DNA of 64,000 nucleotides from JAICYJ01 sp963797565 (GCA_963797565.1 CAWCPM010000006.1:27661-91660); one strand, 5' to 3'; shown: positions 18,701-27,038, numbered from the stretch's first letter. Notes: generated by a model from the sequence alone, not told the origin. A program made the numbers and translations.

Positions 18701-20032
18701 ATGGCAACCAAGGTCACGATCATCGGCGGAGGCAGCAGCAGCTTCGTCCCGCTGCTGGTGCGGCGGCTGATGCAGTCGCCCGTCCTGGGCTCCTCGCAGG
18801 TGACGCTGATGGACGTCGACGAGGGCCGGCTGGGCGTGATGCAGTCGCTGGCGGACAAGCTGATCGCCAACGAGCACAGCGAGCTGCGCGTCACCAGCAC
18901 CACCGACCAGCGCGAGTCGCTGGCCGGCGCCGACTTCGTGATCGCCGCCATCTCGGTCGGCGGCATGGACGCCTGGGCCAACGACCTCGAGATCCCCGGC
19001 CGCCACGGCATCGTCATGCACGTCGGCGACTCGGTCGGGCCGGGCGGGATCATGCGCGCGTTCCGCAACGCACCGGTGCTGGCCGACGTGGCCCGCAACG
19101 CCGCCGAGGTGGCGCCCGATGCGTGGGTGTTCAACTACACCAACCCCGCGCCGATCGAGGCACTGGCGATGCGGGCCGCGGCGCCGCAGGTGCGCTCCTA
19201 CGCGCTCTGCTCCTGCACCGGGCATCCCAGCAGCCGCGAGTGGCTGGCCCACCAGGCCGGCGTCGAGCCCGACCAGATCGCGATGCCGCCGGTGGTGGCA
19301 GGCATCAACCACTGCGCATCGATCCAGCAGCTGCGGCTGACCGACGGCACGGACGCCATGCCGCTGGTGCGCGAGCGCGCGACGGAGCCGATCGTGAAGT
19401 GGGTGCTCGACCGCTACGGGGTGCTGCCCTACTGCTGGTCGCACTGGACAGAGTTCTTTCCGCAGATGCAGCGGCTGGAGGCGCCCTACGCCGGCACCGC
19501 CCAGGGGGTGTCGATGCGCTACGGCATCACCACCCACGACATGGCGTACGAGCGGGCGCGCGTGCGCGGGCTGGAGCAGCTGGCCGAGACCTGGACGGCG
19601 GAGAGCGCCGCGCCGGTGACCCTGGCCGACCTGCCGAAGGGCGACGAGGACGAGGGCATCGAGGTGATCGACCTGATCGAGGCGATCGTCGACAACGGCA
19701 ACATCACGCTGGTCGTGAACGCGCCCAACGAGGGCACCATCCCGAACCTGCCGGACGAGGCGATCGTCGAGGTGAACGCGCAGATCAACGCCTACGGCAT
19801 CCGGCCGATCCAGACCGGCCCGCTGCCCGAGACGCTGGCGGCGCACCTGCGCCGCTTCTTCGACTTCCAGCAGCAGGTGGTGCGGGCCGCGCTGAGCGGC
19901 GATCGCGAGCAGGCGCTGCACGCCTTCATGCTCGACCCCAACACCGCGTCCCGGCTGGATCTCGACCAGACCCGCACGATGATGGACGAGCTGCTGGAAG
20001 CGAACGCGCGGTACCTGCCGCTGTTTGACTGA
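18701..20032 (+). CDS. Glycoside hydrolase family 4 (alpha-galactosidase/glucosidase type)
   Basis: 443 residues. N-terminal NAD-binding motif I-I-G-G-G-S-S-S-F, then N-Y-T-N-P near residue 145, metal ligands Cys in C-S-C-T-G-H-P and His in A-G-I-N-H. GH4 enzymes use NAD+ and Mn2+ in an oxidation-elimination mechanism on alpha- or beta-glycosides, sometimes phosphorylated. With no PTS genes nearby a non-phosphorylated substrate such as an alpha-galactoside or glucuronide is more likely. The AAAGGA ribosome binding site precedes ATG 18701. Third gene of the amine oxidase/SDR unit. Confidence 0.9.
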   Translation: MATKVTIIGGGSSSFVPLLVRRLMQSPVLGSSQVTLMDVDEGRLGVMQSLADKLIANEHSELRVTSTTDQRESLAGADFVIAAISVGGMDAWANDLEIPGRHGIVMHVGDSVGPGGIMRAFRNAPVLADVARNAAEVAPDAWVFNYTNPAPIEALAMRAAAPQVRSYALCSCTGHPSSREWLAHQAGVEPDQIAMPPVVAGINHCASIQQLRLTDGTDAMPLVRERATEPIVKWVLDRYGVLPYCWSHWTEFFPQMQRLEAPYAGTAQGVSMRYGITTHDMAYERARVRGLEQLAETWTAESAAPVTLADLPKGDEDEGIEVIDLIEAIVDNGNITLVVNAPNEGTIPNLPDEAIVEVNAQINAYGIRPIQTGPLPETLAAHLRRFFDFQQQVVRAALSGDREQALHAFMLDPNTASRLDLDQTRTMMDELLEANARYLPLFD

Positions 20033-20070
20033 CACTGGCTTAATTGCCTCGCGGCCCGCGGGCTGGCACC

Positions 20071-21237
20071 ATGGGTGCGAGGAACGACACATGGCCGGGC
20101 GATCTCACGGCTCCACCGGCACCGCCCCAGCGGCTGTGGGCGACGTCGTTGCGCCCGCGCGGGGCGAGCCCGCAGCAGGACTCGTCCGGCGACGTCGGCC
20201 GGCTCTACCGGGCGCTGGTCGAGCACGCCCGCGAGGCGGTCACGATCGTGGATGCGAGCGGCGTCGTCGTCTACCACAACCCCTCGATGGGCCGCGTGGT
20301 GGGACGGCCGCCGGAGTGGTTCAAGGGCCGCTCGCCGCTCGAGCTGATGCCGCCCGAGGACGCCGCCCGCGCCGTGCGCGTGCTCCAGCAGCTGGCCGGC
20401 AAGCCGGGGGCGCAGCTACCAGGTGAGTTCCGGCTGCGGCACAGCGACGGCTCCTGGCGCCGGGTCGAGGGCGTCGCCACCAACCTGCTGCACGACCCGG
20501 CCGTGCGCGGGATCGTGCTCAACTACCGCGACGTCACCGACGAGCGCAAGCATGAGCAGACGCTGCGCGACATCGAGCGTCGGCGGCAATCGCTGCTCGA
20601 GGAGATCATCAACGCCGAGGGCGAGCAGCGCTCGCGGATCGCGGGCGAGCTGCACGACGACACGATCCAGGTGATGATCGCGTCGCTGTTCGAGCTCGAC
20701 CGCAGCGAGCGGCACCTCCGAGGTGGCGACATGGAGGCGGCGCTTGGTGCCATCGCGAAGGCCCGCGCGACGCTGGCGGAGGCCACGGACCGCACCCGCC
20801 GGCTCACCTTCGAGCTGCGGCCGCAGCTGCTCGAGGCGGCCGGTCTGGGTCCGGCGATCCGTGATCTGGCCGAGGCGCTGCACGACGACAGCGGGGCCGA
20901 GGTGACCGTGCGCACGCGGCTCAGCCGCCGCTACCCGGTGGATATCGAGACGCTGGCCTACCGCACGATCCGGGAGGCGCTGATCAACGTCCGCCGCCAC
21001 TCCGGCGCCGGCAACGTCGCGATCAGCGTCTCCGAGCGCCGGGGTGGGCTGCACGCGACCGTGTGCGACGACGGGCGCGGCTTTGCCGGCAAACGGCGGC
21101 GGTCGCGCACGTCGAAGAGCATGGGCATCGCCACCGCCCGCGAGCGGATCCGCGCGCACGGCGGCAGCTTCGATGTGACGTCGGCCCCGGGCGAGGGCAC
21201 CACCGTGGAGTTCTCGCTGCCGCTGCCGCCGGACTAG
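20071..21237 (+). CDS. PAS-domain sensor histidine kinase, NarL-partner type (HisKA_3)
   Basis: 388 residues from ATG 20071; a TTG 27 nt upstream in frame is less likely. Domains: PAS about 35-165 (I-V-D-A-S-G-V-V-V-Y-H-N-P-S), HisKA_3 dimerisation helix with phospho-acceptor His in G-E-L-H-D-D-T-I-Q about 200, and a HATPase_c domain with D-D-G-R-G-F and the final G-T-T-V-E-F. No transmembrane segment, so it senses a cytoplasmic signal. No response regulator is adjacent, making it an orphan in this window. Confidence 0.88.
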   Translation: MGARNDTWPGDLTAPPAPPQRLWATSLRPRGASPQQDSSGDVGRLYRALVEHAREAVTIVDASGVVVYHNPSMGRVVGRPPEWFKGRSPLELMPPEDAARAVRVLQQLAGKPGAQLPGEFRLRHSDGSWRRVEGVATNLLHDPAVRGIVLNYRDVTDERKHEQTLRDIERRRQSLLEEIINAEGEQRSRIAGELHDDTIQVMIASLFELDRSERHLRGGDMEAALGAIAKARATLAEATDRTRRLTFELRPQLLEAAGLGPAIRDLAEALHDDSGAEVTVRTRLSRRYPVDIETLAYRTIREALINVRRHSGAGNVAISVSERRGGLHATVCDDGRGFAGKRRRSRTSKSMGIATARERIRAHGGSFDVTSAPGEGTTVEFSLPLPPD

Positions 21238-21731
21238 CGCGAGGCGGGGTCGGGCACGCCCACCGGGGCGCTCGGCGCCAGCGACGCGGCCTCCGCCCGC
21301 TCCACGATCTCGAGCATCACGCCGTCCGGATCACGCACGTAGAAGACGATGCTGCCCGACCAGCCGGAGCCGTCGTCGGGGAGCGTGCGCGGAGGCGAAA
21401 GCGGCGCGAACCCGGCCGCGGCCAGGCGGCCGTGCACCGCCGCCGCGTCGTCCACCCGCAGGCCGATGTGCACCGACCCCGGGCGCTCCTGCCGGGACGC
21501 GATCGGCCGGCGCACCGCAGCCGTGCGGTGGTGCAGCAGCTCCAGGATCCGTGACCCCAGGTCGACGTCGGCGTAGTCGACCTCGGCGTTCGGCATCCCG
21601 GTCATCTGCTCGATCAGCTCCGGCTCGAGCCGGCCCCGGTCGTGCAGGGTGAGGCCCAGCAGGCCGCAGTAGAACCCGACCGAGCGGTCGAGGTCGTCGA
21701 CCGTCAGCGAGACGTGGTCGACGCCCACCAC
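21234..21731 (-). CDS. VOC (glyoxalase/extradiol dioxygenase fold) protein
   Basis: 165 residues of the two-module VOC fold: N-terminal V-D-H-V-S-L-T-V-D-D-L-D-R-S-V-G-F-Y and C-terminal F-Y-V-R-D-P-D-G-V-M-L-E-I-V. Likely metal ligands are His in D-H-V, His in S-V-H-I-G-L and Glu in M-L-E-I. Substrate unknown. The start is GTG at 21731. The reading frame of the PLP decarboxylase upstream stays open over most of this gene in another frame, see the finding on that overlap. It overlaps the histidine kinase 3' end by 4 nt, convergently. Confidence 0.85.
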   Translation of the reverse strand: MVGVDHVSLTVDDLDRSVGFYCGLLGLTLHDRGRLEPELIEQMTGMPNAEVDYADVDLGSRILELLHHRTAAVRRPIASRQERPGSVHIGLRVDDAAAVHGRLAAAGFAPLSPPRTLPDDGSGWSGSIVFYVRDPDGVMLEIVERAEAASLAPSAPVGVPDPASR

Positions 21732-23097
21732 GCGCGGCGTGTCGCCCGCGCAGCCGTCGCGGCAGGCGGTCGCGCCGGGTCACGTCGGCCAGCGTCTCGG
21801 CCCGCCGCACCAGCTCGGCGCGGTCGCCCGAGACCAGCACGGACGCCGGACGCGGCATCGAGTTGAAGTTGCCCGCCAGCGTCTCCTCGTAGGCGCCGGT
21901 GGCGAGGAAGGCGATCACATCGCCGACGGCGATCCCGCCCGGCAGCCGCGCGCCGGGCGTGATCGTGTCGAAGCCGCAGCTGACGCCGACCACATCCACC
22001 TCCTGGTCCGGGCCCGCCACCGGGTCGGTGCAGACCGGGTCCCAGCGGCTGTGCTCCCAGCCGGTGTCGCTCAGCAGCACCTCGGAGCTGTCGCAGCCGA
22101 CCCACACGCGCGGCACCGGTGCAGCCTGGCGCTTCACGTTCAGCACGGTCGACAGGTGCACCCCTGCGCTGCCGTACACGGCCCGGCCGGGCTCGATCTC
22201 GAGCGCGATGCCCCTCGGGTCGACGCCCGAGGCCCTCAGCGCCTCGGCCAGGCCGCCCGCGACCGCGCCGGCGTACTCGGCGGGGCTGGGGGTGTGTGCC
22301 GGCGCCGCACGCAGCGCGCGGCCCGTGGGGTCACCGGGATACGAGTAGCCGCCGCCGAGGTCGATCTCGCGCGGTGTCCAGCCCGGCATGGCGCGTGCCA
22401 GCTCGCCGACCAGCGCGCCCAGACGCTGCGCGTGCAGGCGAAACGGCTCGACCGCCGACGTGTGCCGTCCGAGGTGGGCATGGACGCCGGCCAGGTCGAC
22501 GCCCTCGAGGTCGAGCCGGCCCAGCGCCTCGCGCAGCCCGTCGATCGGGATGCCGGGCTTGTAGGCGTCGGCCACCTCTCCCAGCGGATCGTGCTCGGTG
22601 AACTCGCTGGTCGTCTCGAGGTCGGTCAGGTCCGGCCGCAGCCGCAGCCTCACGTGCGCGCGCCGCTCCAGCCGCCTGGCGGCGGCCGCGGCGGCGGCCA
22701 GCTCCTCGACGCTGTCAACGGTCAGACGGGCGCCGGCCGCGATCGCTCGGACGATCAGCGCCTCGGGCTTGGTCGAGCCGTTGACCGAGATCAGCTCGGC
22801 CGGCGTACCGGCATCGAGCGCGATCTCGAGCTCGGAAGCGCCGAACACGTCGCAGCCGGCGCCCTCGTCGTTCAGGATGCGGCGAAGCGCGATCGTGGGG
22901 TTGGCCTTGAGCGAGACCAGCACGCGGGTGGGGCCGTGGGGCCACGCATCGCGCAGGGCCGTGCGCCACGCCCGCACGTTCGCGCGCAGGGCCGCCTCGG
23001 AGGTGACGTAGAGCGGGGTGCCGAAGCGGGCGGCCAGGTCGGATGCTGCGGTTGACTCGATCATCAGCCGGCCTGCATCCTGGCGGATCGGATCCAT
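21331..23097 (-). CDS. Group IV PLP-dependent decarboxylase (diaminopimelate/ornithine type), 3' end abnormal
   Basis: The frame from ATG 23097 encodes an alanine-racemase-like barrel: PLP Lys64 in V-S-L-K-A-N-P, H-A-H-L-G-R-H, G-G-G-Y-S-Y-P, E-I-E-P-G-R-A-V-Y and the active-site Cys in G-V-S-C-G-F-D, then G-A-Y-E-E-T. It decarboxylates an amino acid such as diaminopimelate or a polyamine precursor. Family-like sequence ends near 21775 (about residue 440); the remaining 148 residues are Arg/Gly-rich and run in a wrong frame across the VOC gene. A lost stop or a frameshift near 21775 is likely, so the true 3' end is uncertain. Confidence 0.8.
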   Translation of the reverse strand: MDPIRQDAGRLMIESTAASDLAARFGTPLYVTSEAALRANVRAWRTALRDAWPHGPTRVLVSLKANPTIALRRILNDEGAGCDVFGASELEIALDAGTPAELISVNGSTKPEALIVRAIAAGARLTVDSVEELAAAAAAARRLERRAHVRLRLRPDLTDLETTSEFTEHDPLGEVADAYKPGIPIDGLREALGRLDLEGVDLAGVHAHLGRHTSAVEPFRLHAQRLGALVGELARAMPGWTPREIDLGGGYSYPGDPTGRALRAAPAHTPSPAEYAGAVAGGLAEALRASGVDPRGIALEIEPGRAVYGSAGVHLSTVLNVKRQAAPVPRVWVGCDSSEVLLSDTGWEHSRWDPVCTDPVAGPDQEVDVVGVSCGFDTITPGARLPGGIAVGDVIAFLATGAYEETLAGNFNSMPRPASVLVSGDRAELVRRAETLADVTRRDRLPRRLRGRHAARGGRRPRLADGRRPRPLGRVLLRPAGPHPARPGPARAGADRADDRDAERRGRLRRRRPGVTDPGAAAPPHGCGAPADRVPAGAPGVGAHRPAGGRRGGGARPPGRGRVRAAFASAHAPRRRLRLVGQHRLLRA

Positions 23098-23125
23098 GGT
23101 TCAGCGTACCCCGGCCCGGCCGGCT

Positions 23126-23163
23126 TGGGTAGACGGCCGCGGGCGCCCGCGGCCGTCCACCCA
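23126..23163 (-). terminator. Strong GC hairpin after the AraC-VOC unit
   Basis: A 38-nt inverted repeat with 19-bp arms and one mismatch (A at 23131 opposite C at 23158), with a perfect 26-bp core at 23132-23157 and essentially no loop. It starts 18 nt beyond the stop of the VOC gene on the minus strand. No T-run follows, as is common for high-G+C terminators. It could equally act as an operator for the decarboxylase gene whose ATG lies 29 nt downstream. Confidence 0.55.
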
Positions 23164-23181
23164 TTGGGTTAGATGCTTCCG

Positions 23182-23601
23182 TCAGCCGTCCGTGCGCTGC
23201 GTGATGCGGTGCTGGTTCCCGGACGGGTCGCGGAACCCGGCGTCGACGCCGTAGAACTGATCGACCGGCTCCTGCGTGATCTCGACGCCGCGGGTCTTGA
23301 GCTCGGCGACCGTGGCGCGGCAGTCCTCGACGGCGAGGACGACTCCGCCGCCCGCACCCTGCGCGACCACATCGGCGAGCTTCGCGGCCAGCTCGGGCGA
23401 TGCCGGCATCGCATCGGTCCTGCAAAGGATCAGCTGCAGGTCGGGCTGGCTGGGCGGCCCGACGGTCAGCCAGCGGAAGTTGTTGAACTCGGGGACGGTG
23501 ACGTCCTCGCGCACCTCGAAGCCGAGCTTGTCGGTGTAGAACTCGAGCGCCTCGTCCTGGTCGCGTACCCAGACGTTGACGTGGGAGATCGTGGTCTTCA
23601 T
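23182..23601 (-). CDS. VOC family protein, partner of the AraC regulator
   Basis: 139 residues, one VOC domain: T-I-S-H-V-N-V-W-V-R-D-Q-D-E-A-L-E-F-Y at the N-terminus and F-R-D-P-S-G-N-Q-H-R-I at the end. GGAGG lies 7 nt before the ATG at 23601. It follows the AraC-type regulator with 35 nt between. Small VOC proteins next to AraC genes are often called lactoylglutathione lyase-like but many are antibiotic-binding or of unknown role; no substrate is assigned. Confidence 0.85.
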   Translation of the reverse strand: MKTTISHVNVWVRDQDEALEFYTDKLGFEVREDVTVPEFNNFRWLTVGPPSQPDLQLILCRTDAMPASPELAAKLADVVAQGAGGGVVLAVEDCRATVAELKTRGVEITQEPVDQFYGVDAGFRDPSGNQHRITQRTDG

Positions 23602-23636
23602 GTCGTTCCTCCTGTGGGGTGGTTGCTCGCCGCAGG

Positions 23637-24104
23637 CTACGTCGCGACGTGCGCCCCGTCTTCTTCAAAGCTGCTCTCTATCGCGGGCAGCGGCACGGGC
23701 GCGCGCATCCGGCCACCGGCAGGCCGGCTGGCCGCCATCAGGATGCAGGTCGGGATGTGGGCCAGCTGCGCGGCCGGCGGGAAGCTGTCGCGGTAGGCGG
23801 TGGGGGTGGATCCGTACACGCGCTTGAAGCTGGAGGTGAACGATCCGACGCTGGCCAGGCCGACGTCCATGCAGATCCTCGCCACCGAGTAGTCGGTGCC
23901 GCGCAGCAGCGACGCGGCCCGTTCCAGCCGCCGCGTCAGCAGGTACTGGTGGGGCGTCTCACCGAACGCGGTCTTGAACTGACGGGAGAAGTGGGCCGGC
24001 GACACATGGGCGGCGCGAGCCAGCGTGGGGACGTCCAGCGGGTCGGCGTAGCGCGCATCCATCAGGTCGCGGGCGCGCAGCAGGTGCCGGTTGAGCGATG
24101 CCAT
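23637..24104 (-). CDS. AraC family transcriptional regulator
   Basis: 155 residues. The first 105 residues are an AraC-type DNA-binding domain with two helix-turn-helix units: L-A-R-A-A-H-V-S-P-A-H-F-S-R-Q-F and V-A-R-I-C-M-D-V-G-L-A-S-V-G-S-F. The usual N-terminal sensory domain is missing; instead a short C-terminal tail follows. ATG 24104 (M-A-S-L-N-R) is taken as start since this is where the fold begins; ATGs at 24140 and 24188 are in frame. It may control the VOC gene behind it and the divergent short gene at 24189. Confidence 0.85.
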   Translation of the reverse strand: MASLNRHLLRARDLMDARYADPLDVPTLARAAHVSPAHFSRQFKTAFGETPHQYLLTRRLERAASLLRGTDYSVARICMDVGLASVGSFTSSFKRVYGSTPTAYRDSFPPAAQLAHIPTCILMAASRPAGGRMRAPVPLPAIESSFEEDGAHVAT

Positions 24105-24188
24105 GTCCGGAAGGGTGGCACATGTCGGCGGCGCAGGCATAGGGATTCGCCCGATGCCGGTTCGGCGCCCCGCCCATAGGTTGGGCAC

Positions 24189-24392
24189 ATGACAACCACA
24201 TCACATACCAGCGTCCTCGCCGCACCCGGCCAGCTCAACAAGCTGATCCGTGCGGCGTCACCCACCCTGATCGCGATCGCGCTGATCGTCGTGCGCCCTG
24301 GCCGGCTGGCACCTGGCCATCCAGACGGCGCTCAGCCGCGGCGGGCTCTAGGTGATCTAGGCGCTGCGGCGGAACAGCCGGCGCCAGCGTGA
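24189..24392 (+). CDS. Short protein divergent from AraC regulator, possibly frameshifted
   Basis: An ATG at 24189 preceded by TAGGTT at 24177-24182, the spacing of a leaderless promoter. The first 36 residues end in a hydrophobic stretch (L-I-A-I-A-L-I-V-V). In the frame shifted by one base the sequence continues W-H-L-A-I-Q-T-A-L-S-R-G-G-L and stops at about 24334, which looks more natural than the Pro/Arg-rich in-frame tail that runs to 24392. A small membrane protein with a recent frameshift near 24300 is one reading. No family recognised. Confidence 0.35.
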   Translation: MTTTSHTSVLAAPGQLNKLIRAASPTLIAIALIVVRPGRLAPGHPDGAQPRRALGDLGAAAEQPAPA

Positions 24393-25070
24393 GCCGCTCT
24401 GTTCCTGTTCGTGCGAGGCCCGCTCGGCATTCAGTTGCTGCAGCACGTTGAACGTCGCCGCCTCGCCCGGCTCGCGCACCGCGGTCACGGCGCGAAGCTT
24501 CCTGCGCTCGGCCTGATCGATGGCGATGAACGTGCAGCCGACCTGGAGCTGTCCGGCGACCTCTGCGATGCGCGCCACGCGCACCTCGGCCTCGACCACC
24601 GTCGCGAAGAAGCGGCCGGCGAAGCTGAGCCGGTCACCCGGCCGCAGCAGCCGCCGCGTCATGAACGCGACGCCGTTGTCTGACACGTCAACGATCGAGC
24701 CTTCGACCACGTCGCCGTCCACCACGTTCTGGCAGCTGTACGCGATCAGCCGTGCATGGCCACCCATCGCCGTGCGATCCGCCTGACGCTGCCGCGCGTC
24801 CAGCCTGATCGAACGTGCGTGCAGGGTCACCCGAGCGAGCTCGTCCGTGTGGTACTCGGCCGACTCGACCTCGAAGCCCACCACCCACGGGCGCAGATCG
24901 TCGCCGTGGACACGCGCCGTCAGCAGGCCCCGCTCACTGATCCGCATCCGGTCAGCCGTAGCGATCAGCCGCGTGCCGGAGCTCTCCACGGGGGACAGCT
25001 CGAGCCCGTTGCCCTGCTCATCGGTCACCGTCACGGCCGCGGTGCTCAGCCGCTCCACCGCCTGCGTCAT
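24357..25070 (-). CDS. PilZ-domain protein (probable c-di-GMP effector)
   Basis: 237 residues. An N-terminal YcgR-like flagellar-brake domain (about 10-95) precedes a PilZ domain carrying I-V-D-V-S-D-N-G-V-A-F, the D-x-S-x-x-G c-di-GMP motif. The usual R-x-x-x-R motif is not canonical; nearby D-R-T-A-M-G-G-H-A-R may replace it. The two-domain layout is that of regulators of motility or exopolysaccharide. ATG 25070 (M-T-Q-A-V-E-R-L) is chosen over an upstream extension that overlaps the cupin gene. Confidence 0.78.
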   Translation of the reverse strand: MTQAVERLSTAAVTVTDEQGNGLELSPVESSGTRLIATADRMRISERGLLTARVHGDDLRPWVVGFEVESAEYHTDELARVTLHARSIRLDARQRQADRTAMGGHARLIAYSCQNVVDGDVVEGSIVDVSDNGVAFMTRRLLRPGDRLSFAGRFFATVVEAEVRVARIAEVAGQLQVGCTFIAIDQAERRKLRAVTAVREPGEAATFNVLQQLNAERASHEQEQSGSRWRRLFRRSA

Positions 25071-25129
25071 CGTCAACCTTGCCACGGCCCCGTTATCGGC
25101 AGACGCCGGCGATCTCTGAAACCGAGGCG

Positions 25130-25504
25130 CTATTGCGGCTTCGCGTACCTCGCCACACCGGTGAAATCGACCGCCACGCACGGCTCGTCGCCGACCGTCC
25201 AGGCGTCGTGGCCGGCGGGGATGATCACGGCATCGCCCGGTCCCACCTCGGACTCGGTGCCGTCGTCCATGACCACATGCATGCGGCCCGAGAGCACGTA
25301 CAGGCTGTGGTGGGCCTGGCAGCTGTCGGTGCCGGCGATCGGCTTGACGTCATTGGACCAGCGCCAGCCCGCTTCGAACGTGCCCAGCCCCGCGGCCGTG
25401 TCGCCCAGGTGGACGACACGCATGGCGCCGTGGTCCTTGAACGGCCTGACCTCGTCCGGGTGGTCGAAGCTCTTGACCTGCAGCTGTGACTCGGTGGCTG
25501 ACAT
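25130..25504 (-). CDS. Cupin-domain protein
   Basis: 124 residues with one cupin barrel. Motif 1 lies in A-H-H-S-L-Y-V-L-S-G-R-M-H-V-V, motif 2 in P-G-D-A-V-I-I-P-A-G-H-D-A-W. His residues in both can bind a metal. AGGAGGG lies 6 nt before ATG 25504. The function is not predictable from the fold alone; it might be a small-molecule sensor or a dioxygenase-like protein. The nitroreductase gene lies 55 nt upstream on the same strand. Confidence 0.82.
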   Translation of the reverse strand: MSATESQLQVKSFDHPDEVRPFKDHGAMRVVHLGDTAAGLGTFEAGWRWSNDVKPIAGTDSCQAHHSLYVLSGRMHVVMDDGTESEVGPGDAVIIPAGHDAWTVGDEPCVAVDFTGVARYAKPQ

Positions 25505-25559
25505 GCGGTTCCCTCCTGATGGGACGGTGACCGGCCCAGCATATGCCCCTCGGGCAGAT

Positions 25560-26180
25560 CTACCAGCCGTCCCAGTGCACGACGTCGTCCAGCGGCCGTC
25601 TTCGCGCCGGCCGGAAGTCTGTGCCCGTGGTGTGGGCCACCGGCAACAGCGCCACCTGGGTAACGGCGTCGTAGGGGATGCCCAGCAGCTCCGCCACCTC
25701 GCGCTCGTAGTCGAGGTGATAGGTCGTGAACACCGAGCCCAGGCCGTGCGCACGGGCCGCCAGCTGGAAGCTCCACGAGGCCTGCACGACCGATCCGTAG
25801 AGGGCTGCCAGCTCACCCGATGCCTGCCCCTCGGGGCGGCCTTCGATGCACGGGATCAGCAGCACCGGGACGCGGGGCATGATCCGGGCCAGGTGACGAG
25901 ACGAGGCGGCCCCCGAAGCCTCGCCGGGCGGATCCTCATCGAGCGGTGTGCTCGAGTAGTCCTGCCATGCCCTGCGGTACCACTCGGCGACACCCGCGCG
26001 CACGGTCGCGTCCGTGACCACCACGAAGTGCCAGTTCTGGAGGTTGACCGACGTGGGAGCCTGCGTGGCGATCGAGAGGCAGTGCCGGATCGTCTCGCGG
26101 TCGACGGGGCGGTCGACGTCCAGCCGCCGTCGCACCGCGCGGGTGGTCGTCAACAGCTGCTCCGGCGTCAGGTCGAGCAC
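25560..26180 (-). CDS. Nitroreductase family FMN-dependent oxidoreductase
   Basis: 206 residues from GTG 26180. It begins T-T-R-A-V-R-R-R-L-D, the FMN-phosphate-binding R-x-x-R region, followed by A-P-T-S-V-N-L-Q-N-W-H-F, both hallmarks of the nitroreductase fold, and Y-G-S-V-V-Q-A-S-W-S in the middle. It reduces nitro compounds, quinones or similar acceptors with NAD(P)H. It starts directly after the stop of the PAC2 gene (0 nt), so the two are co-translated. Confidence 0.88.
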   Translation of the reverse strand: MLDLTPEQLLTTTRAVRRRLDVDRPVDRETIRHCLSIATQAPTSVNLQNWHFVVVTDATVRAGVAEWYRRAWQDYSSTPLDEDPPGEASGAASSRHLARIMPRVPVLLIPCIEGRPEGQASGELAALYGSVVQASWSFQLAARAHGLGSVFTTYHLDYEREVAELLGIPYDAVTQVALLPVAHTTGTDFRPARRRPLDDVVHWDGW

Positions 26181-27038
26181 TCAGGCCTCCCCGTCGGGTT
26201 CGTTGTGCCGCAGGAAGCGCTCGATCTCGCGCGCCAGCTCGTCGCCGGACGGCAGGTGATGCTCCTCCATGTCGCCCGCCACCGACTCCAGCTGCTCGAC
26301 GGTCTGGCGCAGCATGGCGTCGCTGGCCACGGCCGCGTCGTAGCGGGCTCGCTGCTCGTGCTCCTCTTCGTGCAGGTCGTCCATCTGCAGGTCGACCTCG
26401 AGGTGGCGGCCGAGCCGCTCCAGCAGCGCGATGCTCGCGGCGGTGTAGCCGATGCTGGCGTAGGGCGGCACCTGCGCGAAGAATCCGATGGCGGGGATGC
26501 CGGATCCGCTGACCGCCATCTCCAGCGCCGAGAGTGCGGCCGACGGCACCCGCAGCAGGCCTTCGGGGCCGGGCGGCGTGCGCGGGCCGAGCAGGCCATC
26601 CTGCGAGGCCGTTGCCATCACCGGCACCGGCATGGTGTGCGCGACCGCTCCGGGCACGGCGCCGAGGCTGACCCACAGGGCCACGCCCAGCGATGCGACC
26701 AGCGCGGCCACGTCGGACGCCAGCTCCTGCCAGCGCAGATCGGGCTCGGCGCCGGAGAAGATCAGCAGGTCGCGGCCGTCCACGGGCACGTGGCGGATCG
26801 CCAGCTCCGGCCAGCGCAGATCCGACAGCCGGCCGTCCTGCACGTCCAGGACGGGACGGCGTGAGCGGTAGTCGAAGATCGCGTCGGGGTCGAACGTGAC
26901 CATCGGCTCGGCGTCGGCCGCGACGTGGGCCACGGCGCTGGACGCCGCCTCCGCCGCATCCACCCATCCGTCGAAGCACGCGATCATGACCGGATCGACG
27001 AGCGTCGGGGGATCGTCCGCCAGGCGGTACAGCGTCAT
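26181..27038 (-). CDS. PAC2 family protein
   Basis: 285 residues. Features of the PAC2 (proteasome assembly chaperone-like) family: D-P-V-M-I-A-C-F-D-G-W-V-D-A, F-D-Y-R-S-R-R-P and W-V-S-L-G-A-V-P-G-A-V-A-H-T. In actinobacteria these proteins are widespread and often linked to proteasome or Pup loci, but none is present here. ATG 27038 is used; the frame is open upstream but overlaps the promoter and start of the divergent LLM gene. Confidence 0.88.
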   Translation of the reverse strand: MTLYRLADDPPTLVDPVMIACFDGWVDAAEAASSAVAHVAADAEPMVTFDPDAIFDYRSRRPVLDVQDGRLSDLRWPELAIRHVPVDGRDLLIFSGAEPDLRWQELASDVAALVASLGVALWVSLGAVPGAVAHTMPVPVMATASQDGLLGPRTPPGPEGLLRVPSAALSALEMAVSGSGIPAIGFFAQVPPYASIGYTAASIALLERLGRHLEVDLQMDDLHEEEHEQRARYDAAVASDAMLRQTVEQLESVAGDMEEHHLPSGDELAREIERFLRHNEPDGEA

